Shown here: piece by piece, positions 7,853 to 12,639 of the stretch
Numbering within the stretch: position 1 is the stretch's first letter
Layout: every line of letters starts with the position of its first letter
Origin: Candidatus Lindowiibacteriota bacterium
GTDB lineage: Bacteria; Lindowbacteria; 2-12-FULL-62-27
NCBI GenBank assembly: GCA_023249255.1
Contig: JAHFCY010000079.1
Coordinates: 1 to 12,639, forward strand
Direction of reading: 5' to 3'
DNA: 12,639 bases
Notes under the pieces: model-generated
Databases searched by the model: none
The model's input: the letters and a program-made list of their open reading frames with translations, nothing else
Told to the model about the DNA's origin: nothing
Position numbers and translations under genes: made by a program

Positions 7853-10146
7853 TCCCTCGACTCGCGGTGGATCACCGTATGGGCGACGGTCAGAAGATCC
7901 TTCATCTTGAACGGCTTGATGATCGAGAAGCACTGCGTGCCGTCGAGAAAATGGGCGACCTCGGCGCTGAGGGTGTCTCCGGTCACGAACACGATCCGGG
8001 CCGCCTGAGAGGGGTCGGCATCGACCTGCCGGCGATAAAATTCGATCCCGTCCATTCCCTGCATTCGAATATCGACGAACATCACGTCAAACTTGCCGGT
8101 CGTCCGTATTTTTTCCATCGCTTCTTCGCCGCCCTCCGCCTGCTCGATCTCGCACCCCGCATTACGAAGAACGCTCACGATAATCTCGCGAATGTCCACT
8201 TCGTCGTCGACCACCAGAATTCGCCGCCCTTCCAGAGATCGTTCCGGCGGGCCGGGAGGCGCTTCGGCTGGCGCCGTGGGCGGCCGGACCTCAAACTGCG
8301 CGATCGGCAGTTCCACGACGATGACCGTGCCGTCCGATCCAGTGCGTTCCACGTGGATGCGGCCGCCGTGCTGTTCGACGATGCCGTGGGCCACGCTCAT
8401 GCCAAGCCCCGTGCCTTTGCCGGGAACCTTGGTGGTGAAGAACGGATCGAAAATTCTCGCGGCGACCGACGGCGCCATGCCGGGGCCGTCATCCGTGAAG
8501 CGGATCCGGATGCGATCGTCGATCGTCCCCGTCTCGACGACAAACGTTCCCTTGCCGTGCGCGTCGATCATGGCTTCGAAGGCATTGATTGAAACGTTGA
8601 GGATGACCTGTTCGATGAGGTTCGGATCGACGGAGGTTTCGGGAACAGTCTTGTCGTAGCGTTTGACCACCTCGATCGATTTGAAAGAGCCGGTCATTTT
8701 GGCCAGATCGAGAGCGAGATCGATGACGGTATGGATGTTGGACGTCTGGCGTTTGGGGCCTTCCTTCCGGGAAAATCGAAGCAGACTCTTGACGATTTCG
8801 GCGCAGCGAATGGCATTGCGGGCGATCGTCTCGGATTTCTTTTTCATCACCGGATCGGTCGCGAAATCGGCGAGAAGCTGGGCGTTGCCGATGACCGCCA
8901 ACAGCGGATTGTTCAGTTCGTGGGCGATCCCGGCGGACAGCGTGCCGACCGCGGCGAGTTTTTCAAATTGAACCAGCTTGGACGTCTGTTCCTTCAACTC
9001 GGCGTGGGCCTTGACCAGTTTGCTGTTGACTTCGGACAACTCCGCTGTTCGCTCAAGGACCCGCTTTTCGAGGGTCGATTTGGCCTGCGCCTCGATGTCC
9101 ATGAGCGCCTGGATTCGTTCGGCCATGCTGTTAAAGGATTGGCCGAGGCGGCGAAGCTCGATGGGCGACCGGATGTCGGTGCGGACGTCGAATCGCCCCG
9201 ATGCAATGGCTTCCGTTCCATCCACCAATTTCGACAGCGGCCGCGTGATCGCCCCCGCGATCATGGTCACCGCGATGCTGGAGAGAAGCAGAAATCCAAC
9301 TGCGATCAAAACGGCGTACGTTACGGCCGTCACGGCGGTCCGGCGGGCGGGTTCAAGCGATTTTAGAAAATAGGCGCGCGTGCGATCGTCGAATGAGATC
9401 GACCGGACAAGAAACTCCTCGCCGGTCGAAGGCACGGTAAGCCGGACGCTTTTTTTCGGGTCGGCGCCCGGCGTGTTGACGATCACAGACACGTCGTCAT
9501 CGGTCAGGCCGGCAAATGACGTGGCCATGACCCGAGCCTGCGTCCCCGCTCCAGCCGCAGTTGCGGCACAGATAAAAGCCTCGGAGCCGATCAGCGGTTT
9601 GAGCGCATTAAACTGCGTTTCCCGGACGAATTCGCCGATGGATAATGTGCCCAGCACGTCCCCCCCGATCTCGACCGGCGTGGACACCACATAGACGTCC
9701 CTGTTGAAAACAGACATGTAGACCGCACCCGTTTCCGGAAGCATAATTCTACTGGCGGACTCCCCGCTCAACTGCGCTGAATCCCGGACCGCCGCGGCCG
9801 CCCAGCGATTCCGGGTTCGAATCATCATGAAATCGAGATTGCCGTCCGCGCGGATTTCTTCGGTCAAAAACTGCACCGTCGGGAGGTCAATATCCGGCGT
9901 GCCCAGCGCGGCAATGACTTTGGGTTCCGACGCGAGAAGCCGCGCGCGGACCAGAAGTTCCTCGGTTCGATGCCCGTGAAGCGTTTTGAAGGAGGCGGAG
10001 TCCCGGTCGATGTCCAGCGAACCCGCGTGAAAGGCGTTTTCGCGGATGAGGTCGACGACCGACCACGTCACAATGACGGTGAAGAGAAGCAGCAGGAGCA
10101 TCACCGTCGCAACAAATCTCTGCCGGATGCTGGTAAACAGTTTCAT
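7849..10146 (-). CDS. Hybrid sensor histidine kinase with receiver domain
   Basis: Predicted 765-aa membrane-bound hybrid kinase. Membrane helix 1 is at about residues 11-32. The periplasmic sensor spans about 35-268 and resembles Cache-type ligand-binding domains (YVVSTPVEIGGDVLGTLSIG at 152-171); the ligand is unknown. Membrane helix 2 is at about 272-298, HAMP at about 299-350, and a coiled coil at about 350-395. HisKA carries phospho-acceptor H409 in GIAHELNNPL. The ATPase domain has the N box near N517-N521, a DDGPGM box at 552-557 and GKGTGLGMS at 576-584. After a Pro/Ala-rich linker (about 618-638), a receiver domain spans 641-760 with D647/D648, phospho-acceptor D692, T722 and K744. 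All catalytic residues are intact. No DNA-binding output is attached, so a separate response regulator or phosphotransfer protein outside the window is needed. It is the first gene of a two-gene operon. Confidence 0.95.
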   Translation of the reverse strand: MKLFTSIRQRFVATVMLLLLLFTVIVTWSVVDLIRENAFHAGSLDIDRDSASFKTLHGHRTEELLVRARLLASEPKVIAALGTPDIDLPTVQFLTEEIRADGNLDFMMIRTRNRWAAAAVRDSAQLSGESASRIMLPETGAVYMSVFNRDVYVVSTPVEIGGDVLGTLSIGEFVRETQFNALKPLIGSEAFICAATAAGAGTQARVMATSFAGLTDDDVSVIVNTPGADPKKSVRLTVPSTGEEFLVRSISFDDRTRAYFLKSLEPARRTAVTAVTYAVLIAVGFLLLSSIAVTMIAGAITRPLSKLVDGTEAIASGRFDVRTDIRSPIELRRLGQSFNSMAERIQALMDIEAQAKSTLEKRVLERTAELSEVNSKLVKAHAELKEQTSKLVQFEKLAAVGTLSAGIAHELNNPLLAVIGNAQLLADFATDPVMKKKSETIARNAIRCAEIVKSLLRFSRKEGPKRQTSNIHTVIDLALDLAKMTGSFKSIEVVKRYDKTVPETSVDPNLIEQVILNVSINAFEAMIDAHGKGTFVVETGTIDDRIRIRFTDDGPGMAPSVAARIFDPFFTTKVPGKGTGLGMSVAHGIVEQHGGRIHVERTGSDGTVIVVELPIAQFEVRPPTAPAEAPPGPPERSLEGRRILVVDDEVDIREIIVSVLRNAGCEIEQAEGGEEAMEKIRTTGKFDVMFVDIRMQGMDGIEFYRRQVDADPSQAARIVFVTGDTLSAEVAHFLDGTQCFSIIKPFKMKDLLTVAHTVIHRESRE

Positions 10147-10158
10147 CTGCTGGCCCGG

Positions 10159-10187
10159 AGTATACCTTAATTTCAGGACTTTTCAGC
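10159..10187 (-). promoter_or_regulatory. Candidate kinase promoter, leaderless geometry
   Basis: On the minus strand TATACT (10164-10159) is a 5/6 -10 match. CTGAAA (10186-10181), 16 nt upstream, is a 4/6 -35 match. The start site would fall near 10152, about 5 nt before the ATG at 10146. No Shine-Dalgarno precedes that ATG (the sequence is CCGGGCCAGCAG), which agrees with a leaderless mRNA. Confidence 0.45.
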
Positions 10188-10198
10188 GGCCGGGGGCG

Positions 10199-10216
10199 TT
10201 GTGATCAAGATCACAA
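10199..10216. promoter_or_regulatory. CRP/FNR-family binding palindrome
   Basis: TTGTGATCAAGATCACAA is a perfect 8-bp inverted repeat with a 2-bp centre. It matches the TGTGA-N6-TCACA pattern bound by CRP-family regulators. It sits between the divergent kinase and lipoprotein genes, centred about 55 bp from both candidate start sites (near 10152 and 10262). This is not the classic -41.5 or -61.5 position, so the direction and sign of control are uncertain. The cognate regulator is not in the window. Confidence 0.7.
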
Positions 10217-10225
10217 ATTTTTTTC

Positions 10226-10255
10226 TTGCCAAACGGGGCCGGGCGACGGTACACT
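10226..10255 (+). promoter_or_regulatory. Candidate lipoprotein promoter
   Basis: TTGCCA (10226-10231, 5/6 to the -35 consensus) lies 18 nt before TACACT (10250-10255, 4/6 to the -10 consensus). It would give a start near 10262 and a leader of about 120 nt before the ATG at 10384. The leader contains a 10-bp palindrome, CTCTCGAGAG (10282-10291). Confidence 0.35.
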
Positions 10256-10383
10256 TCGAGTCATCGCGTGTCTTTCATTCACTCTCGAGAGGGAACGGCG
10301 GAGTTGGGGATCCACGACGGGGTTGGGATGCGGCGGATTTGAGCGGATTCGGCTGAAAAACGGACCGGTAGGGTTTCATCTGC

Positions 10384-11478
10384 ATGATTCGGTCGGCGTT
10401 TTTTCGGCATCCGGATTACCGGCAGGGCGTTCGGCTTCTGGCCGCGTTCGCGCTGTGCGGAGGGCTGACTGCGTGCAGTCCCCTTTCAGAAAAGTACGCG
10501 GAGAGGCTGAACCCTCTCCACGTGGTGACTTACGCCACATCCGACAATCAAGTTCTAAAAAAACGCGCCTATTTCGGAGATGGTCATTCCAACGTTCTGG
10601 TCCTCACCGACGATGCCGGGGATGGGCTGCTCCCGGGTGGCGACCGGGACGGCCTGGTCGATCAGGTGAGTCTGGAAATTTACAATCGCGGGCTGCTTTT
10701 CGATTTCGTCATTGAGGATGGCGTGCTCTATTCAAACCGTCTGACGCCGCGCCGCGTCAAACCGCTGAAGGGCGTGTCGTCCGACGTTGCCCGCATCCTG
10801 ACCGATAGATTCGTTCGCCAGTACAATTTTATGAAGACAGCTTCAGCGCGGACCCAGTATGAACTTTCTCTCACGGCCCTTGACGCCTCGGCCAAAACGG
10901 CGACCGTGGAGGTGGACAGTGTCAGCGGCGGACTTCACGTGGGCAATCTCCAAAAAATCAATCACGTCTACCTGATGCTGGCCGCCGTCGGAAAACTCGA
11001 CAGCGCGACCGACTCCGATTTTGCCGTGATCCAGATCGGTAATCAGGATGTTCTGTTGAAAGCCGGCCAGAAGGCGAACATTTCCATCGATCAGGCCGAG
11101 GCGGCGAATTCGAAGCTGTCGAAATCCGAGGCGATCCATTTCGTGTTTGTCATCAGCGACACGGCGGCGCCGAGCAGGGAGGATTGCGAGCTGGAGGACA
11201 TTTTTCACACGTTTCTGGTGGACCGGCCCGGCTACGAACATATCTCCTATTACCGGCTGGCCCGGGAGTTTGACCATCCGTGGGCGGAGAATCCGCGGGA
11301 GATTTCCGGCACGAAGACGGTTGCCGAGACGTTTGAAGACGAGTCGGCCCCGAAGCGCGGATTTTTCTCCGGCCTGACCGGCAACATCAACGACGGCGTG
11401 AAAGATTTCCTGCATTTCCTGTATGGCGAAAAGGAAAAGGACATTCCCATCCTGAGTTTTGATCTGTTGTCGAAATAA
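10384..11478 (+). CDS. Lipoprotein of unknown function
   Basis: Predicted 364-aa lipoprotein. The N-terminus is basic (HPDYRQGVR), then hydrophobic (LLAAFALCGG), ending in the lipobox LTAC with the lipidated cysteine at residue 31. S32 at the +2 position (CSP) predicts outer-membrane targeting under the Lol rule known from enterobacteria. The mature part has no motif I can name. It is mixed alpha/beta with a conserved-looking core (residues about 195-260, including a HVYLMLAAVGKL stretch) and an amphipathic C-terminal section (about 320-360). The ATG at 10384 is chosen because it gives the proper lipoprotein signal; GGTAGGG ends about 10 nt upstream. It is divergent from the kinase gene across the CRP-type palindrome, so co-regulation is possible. 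No obvious terminator follows. Confidence 0.8.
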   Translation: MIRSAFFRHPDYRQGVRLLAAFALCGGLTACSPLSEKYAERLNPLHVVTYATSDNQVLKKRAYFGDGHSNVLVLTDDAGDGLLPGGDRDGLVDQVSLEIYNRGLLFDFVIEDGVLYSNRLTPRRVKPLKGVSSDVARILTDRFVRQYNFMKTASARTQYELSLTALDASAKTATVEVDSVSGGLHVGNLQKINHVYLMLAAVGKLDSATDSDFAVIQIGNQDVLLKAGQKANISIDQAEAANSKLSKSEAIHFVFVISDTAAPSREDCELEDIFHTFLVDRPGYEHISYYRLAREFDHPWAENPREISGTKTVAETFEDESAPKRGFFSGLTGNINDGVKDFLHFLYGEKEKDIPILSFDLLSK

Positions 11479-11629
11479 CTTCAAGTCGAGCAGGTATACC
11501 CGCCTGATGCAAATTCTATATACGGTCAACCCACATTTCCATTTACAATTTCCGATGTTACCGTCATGGCTGTCTTATGAAGAGGATCAATCAACTGCCA
11601 TGACAACAATTCAAAGGGAATAGTCACCC
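11479..11629. other. Intergenic region upstream of hsdM
   Basis: 151 bp without a gene. It contains the palindrome GGTATACC (11493-11500), an AT-rich patch ATTCTATATAC (11513-11523) that could hold a -10 box, the inverted repeat listed separately, and a weak Shine-Dalgarno (AAAGGGAA, 11613-11620) before the hsdM ATG. No clear terminator for the lipoprotein gene was seen. Confidence 0.6.
11563..11604. repeat. Inverted repeat upstream of hsdM
   Basis: GTCATGGC (11563-11570) and GCCATGAC (11597-11604) are perfect 8-bp inverted copies separated by 26 nt. They lie 26-67 bp before the hsdM start. They could be two operator half-sites or the stem of an mRNA hairpin. Control of the restriction system is an inference. 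Confidence 0.45.
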
Positions 11630-12639
11630 ATGTTCGAACAAGCCTTCAAGAACATCGACGACGTCCTCTGGAAAGAGGCCGGCTGTACCACCGAACTTGA
11701 TTACACCGAGCAGACGTCATGGCTGTTGTTCCTGAAATACCTGGATGGATTAGAGCAGGACAAGGCGATGGAGGCCGAATTGGAGGGCAAGAAATATGCC
11801 TTCATCCTCGACAAGCCTTACCGATGGGAAAGCTGGGCCGCGCCGAAGGGCAAGGACGGTAAGATCGATCACAACGCCGCCAAGACCGGCGACGACCTCC
11901 GCGACTTCGTCAACCAGAAGCTCTTCCCCTATCTCCACGGCTTCAAGCAGAGAGCCGGCGGCGCGAACACCATCGAATACAAGATCGGGGAAATTTTCGG
12001 CGAGATCAAGAACAAGATCCAAAGCGGCTACAACCTGCGCGAGATCATCGACCACATCGACGAACTGCGATTCCGATCCCAGACCGAGAAGCATGAACTC
12101 TCGCACCTCTACGAAGCCAAGATCAAGAACATGGGCAACGCCGGACGCAACGGCGGCGAGTATTACACCCCACGCCCGCTCATCCGCGCCATCGTGCGGG
12201 TGGTCAAACCGAAGATCGGCAAACGCATCTACGACGGCGCGGTCGGCTCGGCGGGTTTTTTGTGCGAGTCGTTCGATTACATGAGGGAAACAAATCCCAA
12301 GCGGACAACCGCGGAGGACAGAATTCTCCAGACCCGCACGTTCTACGGCAAAGAAAAAAAGTCGCTCGCCTACGTCATCGCGATCATGAACATGATCCTC
12401 CACGGCATAGAGGCGCCGAACATCATCCATACCAACACGCTCTCCGAAAATCTTGCCGACATTCAGGAGAAGGACCGCTACGAAGTGGTGCTGGCCAATC
12501 CGCCCTTCGGCGGCAAGGAGCGCAAGGAAGTTCAGCAGAATTTTCCCATCCGCACCGGCGAGACCGCGTTCCTTTTCCTCCAGCACTTCATCAAAATCCT
12601 GAAAGCCGGCGGACACGGCGGCGTGGTCATCAAGAACAC
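11630..12639 (+). CDS. hsdM: Type I restriction-modification DNA methyltransferase subunit M, 3'-partial
   Basis: The first 336 residues are present and the frame is still open at the window edge; family members are usually about 480-550 aa. HsdM transfers methyl from S-adenosylmethionine to adenine N6 and works with HsdS and HsdR. The N-terminal HsdM domain is about residues 1-150 (FKNIDDVLWKEAG, then TELDYTEQTSWLLFLKYLDG). GGEYYTPRPLIRAIV at 175-189 is the standard lead-in to the catalytic domain. The SAM motif I is at 201-210 (YDGAVGSAGF) and catalytic motif IV NPPF is at 290-293. The ATG at 11630 gives the family's usual N-terminus, with AAAGGGAA about 10 nt upstream. hsdS and hsdR would be expected just to the right of the window. 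Confidence 0.95.
   Translation, partial: MFEQAFKNIDDVLWKEAGCTTELDYTEQTSWLLFLKYLDGLEQDKAMEAELEGKKYAFILDKPYRWESWAAPKGKDGKIDHNAAKTGDDLRDFVNQKLFPYLHGFKQRAGGANTIEYKIGEIFGEIKNKIQSGYNLREIIDHIDELRFRSQTEKHELSHLYEAKIKNMGNAGRNGGEYYTPRPLIRAIVRVVKPKIGKRIYDGAVGSAGFLCESFDYMRETNPKRTTAEDRILQTRTFYGKEKKSLAYVIAIMNMILHGIEAPNIIHTNTLSENLADIQEKDRYEVVLANPPFGGKERKEVQQNFPIRTGETAFLFLQHFIKILKAGGHGGVVIKN

Noticed and set aside
7867-8592. 241-residue plus-strand frame opposite the kinase receiver and ATPase domains
   Set aside because: Antisense shadow of well-conserved kinase motifs; composition is Arg/Asp/His-rich as expected from reverse-reading GC-rich codons.
11563-11726. 11-bp direct repeat GTCATGGCTGT at 11563-11573 and 11716-11726
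   Set aside because: The second copy lies in conserved hsdM coding sequence and the repeat is short enough to be coincidence.
11750-12616. 288-residue minus-strand frame opposite hsdM
   Set aside because: hsdM on the plus strand has the full set of expected motifs; the opposing frame is a shadow.

Overview
The window reads as a chromosomal fragment of a Gram-negative (diderm) bacterium. It contains a bacterial 23S and 5S rRNA, a lipobox lipoprotein, exported phospholipase D-like proteins and a hybrid sensor kinase. No gene fixes the phylum. The 23S sequence is the best taxonomic marker but cannot be placed by eye. Most coding DNA is GC-rich (38 of 60 bases are G or C in 6601-6660). The gene right after the rRNA is clearly AT-richer (24 of 60 in 3301-3360).

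Layout. 1-2714 is a 23S rRNA gene lacking its 5' end. It is followed by a spacer of about 218 bp containing several inverted repeats, including a long purine/pyrimidine hairpin, and then a complete 5S rRNA at 2933-3051 with a T tract after it. About 30 bp further on, a GT39-like membrane glycosyltransferase begins without an ordinary start codon that would preserve its first membrane helix. It converges on an exported PLD-HhH-PLD protein (minus strand). That gene is divergent from a membrane-anchored twin-HKD PLD protein (plus strand), with only 33 bp between the start codons. The second PLD gene overlaps tail to tail by 57 bp with a small two-helix membrane protein. The small gene is coupled through an ATGA overlap to the end of a 765-residue hybrid histidine kinase (minus strand). 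A 237-bp divergent intergenic region follows, carrying a perfect CRP-type palindrome, and then an orphan lipoprotein (plus strand). The right edge is the start of a type I restriction-modification methyltransferase subunit (hsdM), cut by the window end.

How the genes may work together. The kinase and small membrane protein look like one envelope-sensing operon, possibly sharing a CRP-family regulator with the divergent lipoprotein. The two PLD proteins look like a divergently controlled pair acting outside the cytoplasm: one secreted with a DNA-binding ComEA-type HhH module, one membrane-tethered. Nucleic acid is a plausible substrate for the first but is not proven. Three genes (both PLD genes and the kinase) lack a Shine-Dalgarno sequence and have a candidate -10 box 10-12 nt before the ATG, which suggests leaderless mRNAs. 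This shared promoter geometry, the divergent PLD pair and the rRNA/glycosyltransferase junction are the most interesting points.
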